A DNA stretch of 64,000 bases, taken from NCBI GenBank assembly GCA_965221205.1, contig OZ244870.1, forward strand, positions 1 through 64,000, in the 5' to 3' direction. Below the pieces are notes generated by a model. The model was not told where the DNA came from. It searched no databases and saw only the letters and a program-made list of their open reading frames with translations. Shown here piece by piece: positions 36,769 through 45,738 of the stretch; position 1 is the stretch's first letter, and each line of letters starts with the position of its first letter. The translations under genes and the position numbers were made by a program. This DNA is from CBDFMG01 sp965221205 [NCBI: bacterium]. Its GTDB lineage: Bacteria > SM23-31.

Positions 36769-37056
36769 TCAGAAGTTTTTTGCATCAACCGCCAGAGTCT
36801 CATTGAGGATTTGAATATCCAACTCTTTCTCGGCAACCAGGCGTTTCAGGCGAATATTCTCTCTCTCTAACGCTTTCAATCGTTTCGCCTGATTCACCCG
36901 AAGACCACCATACTCCTTTCGCCAACGATAATAGGTCTGCTCTGTAACCTCAATCTGGCGAGCAGCTTGTTGAACCGACTGACCTTGAGCGAGCAGTACT
37001 TCTGCCTCTCGAAGCTTGTGGATAATTTGTTCTGATGTGTGAATTCTACGTGCCAT
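36769..37056 (-). CDS. IS3-family transposase OrfA, helix-turn-helix protein
   Basis: 95 residues. RRIHTSEQIIHKLREAEVLL and VTEQTYYRWRKEYGG form the HTH_Tnp_1 DNA-binding region, followed by a leucine-zipper-like RLKALERENIRLKRLVAEKE. The ribosome site AGGAG is 8 nt before the ATG at 37056. It ends at a TGA right after the slippery heptamer. Confidence 0.92.
   Translation of the reverse strand: MARRIHTSEQIIHKLREAEVLLAQGQSVQQAARQIEVTEQTYYRWRKEYGGLRVNQAKRLKALERENIRLKRLVAEKELDIQILNETLAVDAKNF
36775..36781 (-). promoter_or_regulatory. Programmed -1 frameshift heptamer A AAA AAC
   Basis: Coding-strand AAAAAAC near the end of orfA. A -1 slip here gives KLLSPAKRREVVQHLC, joining orfA directly to the orfB frame, the standard way IS3-family elements make OrfAB transposase. 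Confidence 0.75.
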
Positions 37057-37333
37057 TGATCTTGCTCCTTTCTTTTCAATCTAATCCCTGTACTAATATA
37101 CTATCTGGATCAACTTTTGGGGGCAAGGTCACCGTTATTTGAAGATAACATCGTTAGAATTGTAATTATCTAAGGTATCAGAACATTTATTTATGAATGT
37201 TTTTGTTCTTTTGAAATTCAAATTGTACCTTAGGAACATAAACCAACCATATTATCATACGTATTCCACACGGAATGTGCTTTCGAGATTGTTGGTAATT
37301 TTACTCTACATTAAAAAAGAGGAGGTTTGAACA

Positions 37334-38965
37334 ATGTTCAAATGGAAACGTGCTCTTATCTTTATTATGACTGCGGGGCTGTCACTGATTTTCTGCACAA
37401 CGGACAAAGGTAATACCAGTAATGAAGCGAGTAACAATTATAACGGGCTTGTGAGCCTATTCCAGGAGTTTCGTACGTTTCAGCAGCCTGATGTTAGCAA
37501 TGGCGGCGTTCCGGATTTCTCAGATGCCGCTATGGATCAAAAATTCCGTGATCTACGATTCTTTCAGGACCGTCTTGCTGCAATCGATATAAACGACTGG
37601 CCAACCTCGGAAAAGATCGATTACCATCTTGTCCGTGCCGAAATGAACGGGTATGAATTTCAACACCGGATTCTAAGCCCCTGGTCAATTGATCCCGGGT
37701 TTTATAATGATGTCATCTCCCGGTTCAGACGGGTTAGAAATTTACCCCTCAGCAACGATAATCTTGCCGAATTCAGAAACAGACTCGCAATAGTTCCGGA
37801 GATATTGAATCGGGCAAAAGATAATCTGAGCAACTTCTCAGAAATTGCTGGTGATCTTGGTACTCTTGCGGTACTCTCTTTGAATGACACAAAAGCATCC
37901 TACATTGAACTCTCAACACAGATTTCTGAATACCATCCTGAATTGGAATCCGACGTGGATAAAGTGCTCCAAGCGATTGACGACTATATCGGGTGGATAG
38001 AAGCAAACAAGAGGAAAATGACTGCAAAAGCGGGTGTCGGTAAAGAAAATTACAATTGGTTGCTCAAAAACGTTTACCTCTTTCCGTATACCTGGGAGGA
38101 CGTCCGTACTATTGTCGAGCTCGAAGACAACCGCGTCATCGCTTTTCAGCGGCTCGAAGAGAACCGAAACCGTAACACCCCCCCACTTAAACCGGCGGCG
38201 AATAAGGAAGAATACAAACAAAGAGTCATAGAGGCCATAGAACACATTATGAAATTCCTCCGTGAAGATGAAATATTTACCGTACAAGACTACCTAGAGT
38301 GGGAAGACTATTGGATGTCAGGATGGCACGGTTTTGACAATCCGTGGCCGGAGAAACACGATTATTTCTTCAATTTCTCTCATCGTGAACCGGTAATGGA
38401 GGAAACTCACGAGATGATTGGCCACAGTTTCGATGGCCAGAGGTATCAGCACGATAACCGTCCGATCCGTGGTGGTAGGCGCCCGTATAAAATATCCACC
38501 GCCCGGGGAGAGGGATTTGCTTTCGCACTTGAAGAGCTACTGATGCATGCCGGCTATCTTGACGGACGGAATCCACATGGACGAGAAATAGCATATGAGC
38601 AGGCTGCATTCAGGACAGTCCGTGCACTTTCGGATGTCTACATGCACAGTCAGGATTGGAGTTTGGATGACGCAATGGAATTCTGTGTCAACAATGCTCC
38701 GAGCGGCGAAATGCTTGACGGCAGCCACCATTTGTGGTATGAACTCGATACAACACTCCGCGGAGTCGGACACCACATGCTCATGGTTCTCGGCAAGGTC
38801 CAGTTCATGAAACTTCTCAGAGACAGAGCAAATCAGCTCGGTGATGAATTCAATCTGAAAGTATTTTTTGATGAATTTTTCGAGTCAGGTTCGATTCCAA
38901 TGTCGCTTATCCGGTGGGAAATGACCGGTTATGACGACGAGATTAAAACTTTGACGAACAATTAG
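37334..38965 (+). CDS. DUF885-like exported metallopeptidase-like protein
   Basis: 543 residues with a signal peptide and a possible lipid-anchor Cys (LSLIFC). The helical N-terminal domain has WPTSEKIDYHLVRAEMNG. The C-terminal half has ETHEMIGHSFDG (about 357-368) and EGFAFALEELL (about 393-403), matching the HE-x-x-G-H and EG-W-A-x-x-E-E pattern of DUF885 proteins, which resemble gluzincin peptidases. A TTTATCG/CGATAAA hairpin follows the stop, then the stronger terminator at 39057. Substrate and activity are unproven. It lies 200 bp right of the IS3-family element and is undisturbed. Confidence 0.82.
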   Translation: MFKWKRALIFIMTAGLSLIFCTTDKGNTSNEASNNYNGLVSLFQEFRTFQQPDVSNGGVPDFSDAAMDQKFRDLRFFQDRLAAIDINDWPTSEKIDYHLVRAEMNGYEFQHRILSPWSIDPGFYNDVISRFRRVRNLPLSNDNLAEFRNRLAIVPEILNRAKDNLSNFSEIAGDLGTLAVLSLNDTKASYIELSTQISEYHPELESDVDKVLQAIDDYIGWIEANKRKMTAKAGVGKENYNWLLKNVYLFPYTWEDVRTIVELEDNRVIAFQRLEENRNRNTPPLKPAANKEEYKQRVIEAIEHIMKFLREDEIFTVQDYLEWEDYWMSGWHGFDNPWPEKHDYFFNFSHREPVMEETHEMIGHSFDGQRYQHDNRPIRGGRRPYKISTARGEGFAFALEELLMHAGYLDGRNPHGREIAYEQAAFRTVRALSDVYMHSQDWSLDDAMEFCVNNAPSGEMLDGSHHLWYELDTTLRGVGHHMLMVLGKVQFMKLLRDRANQLGDEFNLKVFFDEFFESGSIPMSLIRWEMTGYDDEIKTLTNN

Positions 38966-39056
38966 TTTATCGTTTTTAGCGATAAACAGGTGCTCTTCGT
39001 GCATCTAAAGATGCTCTGGATAAACAATTATCTGAAGATGAATGTAAGAATAAAAA

Positions 39057-39092
39057 GAAAAGGCAGAACTATTGCGGTAGTTCTGCCTTTTC
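39057..39092. terminator. Strong hairpin, probable (bidirectional) terminator
   Basis: GAAAAGGCAGAACTA (39057-39071) and TAGTTCTGCCTTTTC (39078-39092) pair perfectly over 15 bp around a 6-nt loop. It lies between the convergent DUF885 gene and the helix-hairpin-helix gene. Confidence 0.75.
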
Positions 39093-39246
39093 TATTGTTG
39101 AGTGTATAAATAGCGTAACTAATACTTCTTAATAAAATTGTTAAATATTTCTTCTGGAGTTTTAGATGTTGTTCTCTCTGTGAATTTTTTGGTATAGAGG
39201 TATCCTCCAAAAGCATAAATGGGGAGTATTTTTGAGAGGGATAGTG

Positions 39247-39896
39247 TTACTTTATGACAATATACCGTTCGAGACGAGCAACCTCGTTGTCGTCCACATA
39301 CTTACCGATTTCGCGTCTGAATTGGGCTATATTTCTGTAAGGGCGGTATTCTTCAAATTCATGGAGCATACGTCTCCCCATTCCGGGTATCGATAGAATA
39401 TCCTCTTCACTGCCAGTGTTAAGATCAATGGGTACAAATACATACTGCTCAAACCGCGCGACTTCATCATCGTCAACATATTTTCCGATTTCACGCCTGA
39501 ACTGTACGAGATTCGAATAGGGACGGTATTCCTCAAACTCGTGCTGCATGCGTTTCCCAATTCCGGGAACCACAGCATGATTTCATCCTCAGATGCTGCA
39601 TTGAGATTGATGGGGACAAACAGGTGCACAAAGAGATCCGTCCGCTGGTCTTCATCCAGTGACTCAGAAAGAAGGTTATCAAAATCTTCCATCGTTAAAA
39701 ATGGACGGTTATCGATGATATCTTCAGCAAGAGAAGATGAAATGTGTGATAATTCACTCAATTCTTCTGCAGTCGCTATATTTGGGTTCAATACACCAAA
39801 ATTGTTCCCAACCTGACCGAATGCCATCGTTGAATATCCTGCCAACACTACGGCCGTGAATGCGGTATAAATGTGAAACATTGTTTTATGATTCAT
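39247..39896 (-). pseudogene. Exported helix-hairpin-helix (ComEA-like) repeat protein, frameshifted
   Basis: The frame from 39896 has a signal peptide (FTAVVLAGYSTMAFGQ), a degenerate HhH unit (NIATAEELSELSHISSSLAE) and then FVPINLNAASEDEIM. There the frame is lost, near 39565-39580. The continuing frame reads VVPGIGKRMQHEFEEYRPYS, NLVQFRREIGKYVDDDEVA, and a near-identical second copy DLNTGSEEDILSIPGMGRRM with YRNIAQFRREIGKYVDDNEV, ending at 39247. One missing base explains the break. ComEA-like HhH proteins bind DNA in uptake; this one has several units and no competence neighbours. The start overlaps the membrane gene upstream by 11 nt. Confidence 0.75.
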
Positions 39897-40395
39897 TATG
39901 TAATTCTCCTCGATAACTTGATTTCGAATTTTTTTGCGTAACAGTTAAGAGAGGATGTCCATAGGTTGAGAGCAATCCGACCATACCTAATAATGATATC
40001 GAACAGGGTGCAAGTGACGGTGGTGAAATTCCTTGTATTGCCTTCCAGTAGAGAGCAAATCCGATTACCGCAGGATTTATTTCCTGCTCGAATTCCAAAT
40101 TACCTTTAAAGTGAAAATACAGCCCTGTTATTCCTCCAACTATGAGTAGTATCAGTGATGCTCGAAATATTTTAAGGCTTACTTTGTCCCTGATCACACC
40201 GTAAAGTCCGGATGTGACAGCACAGCATCCGATAAGAATCAATGGTATCAGCTGAAACACTTTTTCAGTATGACTCATCAGTAATAACTCTCCACCAGTG
40301 CCGAAGAGCCCGGCTATAAAAGTAAAAAACAAAAGCGTACGGATGGAAGAGAGTACTGCCGATTCATGTGTACTGGTACCATTCTCTGACGTCAT
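39886..40395 (-). CDS. Small integral membrane protein
   Basis: 169 residues with about four hydrophobic spans: LLFFTFIAGLFGTGGELLLM, LIPLILIGCCAVTSGLYGVI, ASLILLIVGGITGLYFHF and a C-terminal CSISLLGMVGLLSTYG. The order and GGELLLMSH loop look like other small uncharacterised membrane proteins. It overlaps the start of the HhH gene by 11 nt, suggesting translational coupling. Confidence 0.6.
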   Translation of the reverse strand: MTSENGTSTHESAVLSSIRTLLFFTFIAGLFGTGGELLLMSHTEKVFQLIPLILIGCCAVTSGLYGVIRDKVSLKIFRASLILLIVGGITGLYFHFKGNLEFEQEINPAVIGFALYWKAIQGISPPSLAPCSISLLGMVGLLSTYGHPLLTVTQKNSKSSYRGELHNES

Positions 40396-40647
40396 AAAAT
40401 CTATCGCTTTTAAGTGTGTCCGATTGCCCTACTTAAAAATGCATGGGGTTCTTGTTACAAATCTAATAATCTAATTTATTAATTACACATTACCAAGTAT
40501 AAAATTTAAACTTTATAAGGCCCTTCACTATTATTTTTCTTTCATTTTGTGCATATTATAATTACAATAGTGTACTTCCTTTCAAAGCTGTCTCATAAAA
40601 CTGTTTTATTCTTTTTTAAAGCAGAAAAACTTCATTAGACCAATCAG

Positions 40648-41472
40648 ATGAAATCTTCATTTAAAAGATTTTATGTCATTTCAGTGTTCGGGATAGCTGT
40701 CTTTTTACATTCAACGTACTCCTTCGGCCAATATACAGCATGCTCATCGAAAAATGAGATCAAAGTACACACGATTGAAGCAGCACGATATTATAAACCA
40801 GATATCGAGCTTTCAAATAATTTACAATCAAGTACTTCTAAACTCTACACAAATAGAAAAATGGTCTACGCGTTCGCTCTATCAGGATTGATAGCGAACA
40901 CCAATATCGATGAACAGATACGGACATCGTATTATACCAATCTTAAAACATCGAAGAATAATCGGTACTCCAAAATAGTCAAACCACTCGGGAACGGCAG
41001 ATTGATGTTCAGCGCTTATCCAATTGCTTATATTGCAGGAAAATTGTTTAGAATTGAAACGCTAACCGAGTGGAGCATAATGTCTTCCGCAGCTACTTTT
41101 ATCAGTGCGCCGGGATTATTAATGTCTCAGTACGTTCTGGGAGCATCGAGACCGCACCACGGATTCGGTTCGTATTGGTGGTCGGGTATGGATGGAAAAA
41201 ACGGCGCCTCGGGGCATACGTGGGTTGCTGCAATACCGATTATCACATCGGCAAAAATGACAAAGAACAAAATTCTGAAGACACTCTTGTACAGCGCTTC
41301 AACTTTGACCGGAATATCCCGTATCAATGACGATGCACACTATGCATCACAGGTATTACTGGGATACGCGTGGGCATATTACGCTGTGGACAACATCTTC
41401 AGTACCAGAAATAGCAAAAAGTTTAGTGTACTCGTCACTTCGTCATCAATAGGATTATCAGTCAATATTTGA
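40648..41472 (+). CDS. PAP2-like phosphatase family protein, exported
   Basis: 274 residues with an N-terminal signal (ISVFGIAVFLHSTYSFGQ). PAP2 motifs appear in reduced form: GASRPHHG (motif 1 KxxxxxxRP-like), GASGHTWVAA (motif 2 PSGH-like, Pro to Ala) and GISRINDDAHYASQVLLGYA (motif 3 SRxxxxxHxxxD, with Gln in place of Asp). These fit an acid phosphatase or lipid phosphatase fold, but the altered third motif leaves activity in doubt. Confidence 0.75.
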   Translation: MKSSFKRFYVISVFGIAVFLHSTYSFGQYTACSSKNEIKVHTIEAARYYKPDIELSNNLQSSTSKLYTNRKMVYAFALSGLIANTNIDEQIRTSYYTNLKTSKNNRYSKIVKPLGNGRLMFSAYPIAYIAGKLFRIETLTEWSIMSSAATFISAPGLLMSQYVLGASRPHHGFGSYWWSGMDGKNGASGHTWVAAIPIITSAKMTKNKILKTLLYSASTLTGISRINDDAHYASQVLLGYAWAYYAVDNIFSTRNSKKFSVLVTSSSIGLSVNI

Positions 41473-41699
41473 TTATCAATAATTTAGCGTGTTGAGATAT
41501 CTATAGTTTCCGAGTCTCTTGTAGAGCAGACTATTTCTATCCAGAGCACCAATTGTTTTTGATAAACGAATCATATGCTCAATAGAAGTTATTCTAACAA
41601 CTCAATTTTATTTTACTTCAGTCAGAAATTTGACATTCTTAGATTTATACCAACTCAACACTACACTATAACACGTAACTGTTTTAGAGGAGGATTAGT

Positions 41700-43589
41700 A
41701 TGCGTAAGAGTAAAATTATAATGGCGCTATTGCCCTGTATTATCCTTGCAATCGTGTGTATGGTGTTTGCACAAAATGGAGGCTCTCTGAAACTGACATC
41801 GATAGAAGGTCCCTATGAAGTGCGCTTGGAAAAAAGCATCATGATTCCCATGAGAGATGGGACACGACTATCTACTGATCTCTATTTTCCGGAAGGAGCT
41901 GCAGGTAAACTGCCTGTTATTCTCTTTCGAGACCCGTATAATAAAAAAAGGGGCCGAGAAAGGACTCCAAATCAAGCAACATATATGTATGCCTCTCATG
42001 GCTACATCGTTGCAAAACAGGACAGCCGTGGAAAATATGAATCAGAGGGAGTTTATTCTCCTCCCCATGGACATGAGGCAACAGACGGTTATGACACGGT
42101 GGACTGGATTTCTAAACAGGATTGGAGTAATGGAAAAGTCGGCACGTGCGGTTGTTCATATCCAGGCGAAACGCAAATGCTGCAGGCTCCTCTCATGCAT
42201 CCCAGTCTCACTACTATGATACCCCAAGCAGCGGGCGGACTTATTGGCGCAGCAAACGGAAGATATAATTATTGGGCAGGTTTTAAAGGTGGAGTCCTCG
42301 ATCATCGTGCAGGCATGTCATGGTTTTCCAGGGCTGGTATGAAATACTCTTTTAAGCCGCCACCCGGTTTATCGGATGATGAGGTTCGCAAGATACGTGA
42401 ATTCTTCGAACCAAATGCGATGTATCTTCCGGAAATGGATTGGGACAAGCTTCAATGGCATTTACCGCTCATAGATGTCATGAAAGAAGCAGGTGTCGCT
42501 CCAAATGATTTTGATAAATTGGTATCAACTCCTTTTGGTGATCCATGGTGGCATGAAGAAATGGGATTCTATGATGGTACGGAAAAATTTAACGTACCGT
42601 CTCTGCACATGAGCTCCTTTTTCGATCTGAGTGTTGATGAAACTGCTTTTGCGTTCAATTATTTTCGGGAAAGATCTGTTTCAGATGTTTCCGCAAATAA
42701 TCAGTTTCTGATACTTGCACCAACAGGGCATTGCAGCTGGGGCCGTGCTACGGAACACACGATCGTTGGTGAACTTGATATGGGAGATGCACGAAAAGAT
42801 TGGAATGGACTCTATCTCAAATGGTACGATTACTGGTTAAAGGGAATAGACAATGGCATTACCGATATGCCGAAAGTGCAATATTATGTGATGGGACGGA
42901 ATGAGTGGCGTGGATCGGACGTTTGGCCCCTGGCAGAGACGCAATATAAAAAATATTATCTCCATAGCGGAGGAAGTGCGAACAGCCGTTTCGGAGATGG
43001 TGCGCTTTCGAATGATGTTCCTAAAAATGAACCATCCGATACCTTTACCTATGATCCGGGAAATCCGGTTCCTTCGGTCGGTGGTCAACGCACCTTATCC
43101 GGCGCAAGAGACCAGGCAAGTGTTGAAGTTCGAAATGATGTATTAGTCTACACGACACCGACATTAGAAGAAGGTGTCGAAGTAACCGGCCCGATATCAC
43201 TTGTTCTCTATGTATCCTCATCGGCGAAGGATACCGATATCACTGCCAAACTTGTTGATGTTTATCCCGATGGCAAAGCGTACAATATACAGGATGGAAT
43301 TCTGCGCGTACGGTACCGTGACGGCTTTACTAAAAAAGTCTTGATGGAAGAAGGTGAAGTTTACAAGATTCAGGTAGAAATGTCAATTACGAGCAGGTAC
43401 TTTGAACGGGGACATAAAATCCGTCTACAGGTATCCAGCAGTAATTTTCCAAATTATGAACGGAATTTAAACACCGGCGGCAATAATTTTGATGAAACAG
43501 AATGGGTAATTACGGAGAATACGATCCATCATTCGCGTAGGTACCCTTCCCATGTAATATTGCCTATAATTCCAGAGGATGTCGAATAG
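41700..43589 (+). CDS. CocE/NonD-family (X-Pro dipeptidyl-peptidase S15-like) hydrolase, exported
   Basis: 629 residues. Signal peptide (MALLPCIILAIVCMVFA). Alpha/beta-hydrolase domain: MIPMRDGTRLSTDLYFPEG, then VILFRDPYNKKRG, VAKQDSRGKYESEGVY, DTVDWISKQDWSNGKVGTCG and the nucleophile elbow GCSYPGE (Ser). The catalytic His is probably in APTGHCSWG. The C-terminal jelly-roll has PISLVLYVSSSAKDTDITAK and YFERGHKIRLQVSSSNFP, typical of CocE and S15 enzymes. It may be a dipeptidyl-peptidase, acylase or esterase. GAGGAGG lies just before the ATG. A strong terminator follows at 43679. Confidence 0.92.
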   Translation: MRKSKIIMALLPCIILAIVCMVFAQNGGSLKLTSIEGPYEVRLEKSIMIPMRDGTRLSTDLYFPEGAAGKLPVILFRDPYNKKRGRERTPNQATYMYASHGYIVAKQDSRGKYESEGVYSPPHGHEATDGYDTVDWISKQDWSNGKVGTCGCSYPGETQMLQAPLMHPSLTTMIPQAAGGLIGAANGRYNYWAGFKGGVLDHRAGMSWFSRAGMKYSFKPPPGLSDDEVRKIREFFEPNAMYLPEMDWDKLQWHLPLIDVMKEAGVAPNDFDKLVSTPFGDPWWHEEMGFYDGTEKFNVPSLHMSSFFDLSVDETAFAFNYFRERSVSDVSANNQFLILAPTGHCSWGRATEHTIVGELDMGDARKDWNGLYLKWYDYWLKGIDNGITDMPKVQYYVMGRNEWRGSDVWPLAETQYKKYYLHSGGSANSRFGDGALSNDVPKNEPSDTFTYDPGNPVPSVGGQRTLSGARDQASVEVRNDVLVYTTPTLEEGVEVTGPISLVLYVSSSAKDTDITAKLVDVYPDGKAYNIQDGILRVRYRDGFTKKVLMEEGEVYKIQVEMSITSRYFERGHKIRLQVSSSNFPNYERNLNTGGNNFDETEWVITENTIHHSRRYPSHVILPIIPEDVE

Positions 43590-43678
43590 TATTTTAAAGG
43601 CAATTTTTGGCGATCCTTGTTAACCGATATGCTGCCGGCTCATCTTGAAAGCAGACCGTCTTGAATAGAGATGAATTA

Positions 43679-43731
43679 AAACACAATGAGCTAAAAGCAT
43701 CAGAAAACTTTTAGCTCATTGTGTTTATATT
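43679..43731 (+). terminator. Rho-independent terminator after CocE-type hydrolase gene
   Basis: AAACACAATGAGCTAAAAG (43679-43697) pairs perfectly with 43708-43726 over 19 bp around a 10-nt loop, followed by ATATTTTTTG. Confidence 0.85.
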
Positions 43732-43840
43732 TTTTGTTGTAACACTGTCAAAAACCGGATATCGGTTTACTATACTTTATCATCACATCGCATTACTTCT
43801 TATATATATTCCGCGATGCATCACACCAATATACAGAAAA

Positions 43841-44047
43841 CTATATACTCCAATCTTCTTGCTTACTCTGCCAATATCTTTCGTGCAGGTAGTAAAACAG
43901 CAATTTAAACGATGCATCGATAATTCCAATTGAAGCAGCAAACTTTACTTCACCTGTTATGATCAGCGCTATCAACGACGTTGTCAACGTTGCAATCACC
44001 CTCCAGGTAATCGTTTTGATCAAACTTCGTTTAATAGAAGAATTCAT
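43841..44047 (-). CDS. DUF2061-like small membrane protein
   Basis: 68 residues: RSLIKTITWRVIATLTTSLI, ALIITGEVKFAASIGIIDAS, KLLFYYLHERYWQ. The R-S-x-x-K-x-x-T-W-R opening and the Y-Y-x-H-E-R-x-W ending match the DUF2061 membrane proteins, with two membrane spans. Function unknown; relatives often sit near sulfate or sulfur metabolism genes, but none is visible here. Confidence 0.82.
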   Translation of the reverse strand: MNSSIKRSLIKTITWRVIATLTTSLIALIITGEVKFAASIGIIDASFKLLFYYLHERYWQSKQEDWSI

Positions 44048-44238
44048 GAGATTTTCTTATAAAGATGTTATTGGTACAAATCACTCGTATGCTGTTTGAA
44101 TGTCAAGTGATTGCTGTTGAATATACTAACACATCGGACACAGTTAGCAAAGGTAATACTTTTCAATGAATAATTTTAAACAAAAATGAACAAAAATTAT
44201 ATTCACAACCGACAGTAACTTGCTTTACTGCCGGCAAC

Positions 44239-45711
44239 TCAATTGACAAGTAATATTTGCTCATTTGGCGGATGGAGGAATTCGACTCCCCTGCTTGTTA
44301 CAATATGATTACCCTCTATATTGATTGATATTGGAAAACCGGGCCGTTCGGGGAGGTTCGTATGGACTTGATATTCAAGAGAAAAAAGATGATTTTCTTG
44401 TATCCTTAAATGAGACCGGTCTAACCGGAACGGTGCAACTGAAGGTCCGACTGTCACAACGGTACCACCGTTATTCCCTTCGCTGTGCAGGTCAATAGAA
44501 ATTCCCGACATATCCGTACCTGCGAGCGCTTCTTGTATCATTTTGTAATCTTCAGTACCAATATTCATAAACGGCGTATGAATATACCCCGCATCTTCTA
44601 AACCGGCAGCTATTGCCACAAATGTTTCCTCTGCGGTTCTCCCGATTTTTACATTTCTGCGAATTACTTCCCGGGCATCTATCGCACGGTCGTAGGCATG
44701 CAGCAAACTTTCAGGAATGCTTGATTCTTCCTCTCTTAGAATATAAAAATTACGTTTATAATCTGTTGTGAAGTAGTTCAGATATCGTGTTCCGATGTCA
44801 AATGTCCCAAAATCACCGCGATGAATGACATATTCGGGGTGGTGAATCCACCAACGGACGTCAGGGGGATCAATCGGATCGGACTGTGCCGAATAGAGGA
44901 TGCGCGGGATACTGATGCTCCTCGTATAATCCCGTAAGAGACTCTGTTTGAGAAACTGCTCCTGTACCCACCAGCCGACATCGCCCAGCGTTGTTTCCTC
45001 CGGTGTGATAACTTCATCGGATAAGGCTCGTTCAAGAATCTGGCGATGCATCTCCAGTGCATCTGAAAAGGCGGTGATTTCGCTTTGAACCCGTCGTACC
45101 CGAAAATCGGTAATTACATATTCCGCAGAGACGATCCTTTCCGCATATTTTGATCCCAGTGCTCTTTCCAGTTTTATATACTCGGAGTGAGAAATCCCAT
45201 CAGATACAGCAAGCCAAGAAGATGTATTGACTGCAATAGTTTCCGGATCACGTTCGGCAACAAAATCCCGAATTTCGTCGGGAGAACCAAATATGTCGTA
45301 GAGATCGGACGGCCCTCCGGAGTGATGTGTCAGCCAACGCGGGTCCACTTCGTCACTGCCGGGGATGTTTGACCGATCAAATAAATCAGAGACTTGAAGA
45401 GGCGGCCTGTTACCATCACCGAGAACAGCCCGCTCAATCCTGCTTCCACCTCGATCTGTAAATATAATATAGCCGGTAACCGACCCAAAATGAACCGCCA
45501 TTGGATCAGAATTTCCGGCACGAATTACGTGTATCCACATATCGACCTTGTTATCACGCATGGCTCCCGGCAGAATCAGGTCAAATTTTTCTTTACGTAT
45601 CAGATGAAGAATCTCAGATGCTGCCTTTGCCGAAATGACATCAGGCTGAGCGCCCGAAATCGATACAGTGCTCAGCATGGATATAACAATTATAATTAAA
45701 CGCGCAATCAT
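44239..45711 (-). CDS. M24-like (Xaa-Pro aminopeptidase-like) exported protein, array copy A
   Basis: 490 residues, last in the tandem series. Signal peptide LIIIVISMLSTVSISGAQ. N-terminal creatinase-like block LILPGAMRDNKVDMWIHVIR. In the C-terminal pita-bread region I align FDIGTRYLNYFTTDYKRNF (two Asp), SIDLHSEGNN (His), FSLEYQVHTN (Glu) and INIEGNHIVTSRGVEF (Glu), so all five canonical metal ligands have a plausible counterpart, although the spacing of the two Asp differs by one. Of the four copies it is the best candidate for an active metallopeptidase. It lies 27 nt after copy B. Confidence 0.8.
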   Translation of the reverse strand: MIARLIIIVISMLSTVSISGAQPDVISAKAASEILHLIRKEKFDLILPGAMRDNKVDMWIHVIRAGNSDPMAVHFGSVTGYIIFTDRGGSRIERAVLGDGNRPPLQVSDLFDRSNIPGSDEVDPRWLTHHSGGPSDLYDIFGSPDEIRDFVAERDPETIAVNTSSWLAVSDGISHSEYIKLERALGSKYAERIVSAEYVITDFRVRRVQSEITAFSDALEMHRQILERALSDEVITPEETTLGDVGWWVQEQFLKQSLLRDYTRSISIPRILYSAQSDPIDPPDVRWWIHHPEYVIHRGDFGTFDIGTRYLNYFTTDYKRNFYILREEESSIPESLLHAYDRAIDAREVIRRNVKIGRTAEETFVAIAAGLEDAGYIHTPFMNIGTEDYKMIQEALAGTDMSGISIDLHSEGNNGGTVVTVGPSVAPFRLDRSHLRIQENHLFSLEYQVHTNLPERPGFPISINIEGNHIVTSRGVEFLHPPNEQILLVN

Positions 45712-45738
45712 ATTCTCACTCTCTCGTGCCGGTTACGT

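Larger units (their letters stand above)
35853..37131 (-). mobile_element. IS3-family insertion sequence, apparently intact
   Basis: A 1279-bp unit bounded by related ends: TGACCTGCCCCTAATG at 35853 and, inverted, TGACCTTGCCCCCAAAAG ending at 37131. It holds orfA and orfB on the minus strand with an A AAA AAC slippery site between them. No matching 3-5 bp target duplication was seen (left flank ends AATA, right begins CCGT), so the copy may result from recombination or the ends may be off by a base. Confidence 0.85.

Noticed and set aside
36748-36781. Frame break between IS3 orfA and orfB as a damaging mutation
   Set aside because: The A AAA AAC heptamer and the -1 register are the normal programmed frameshift of the family.
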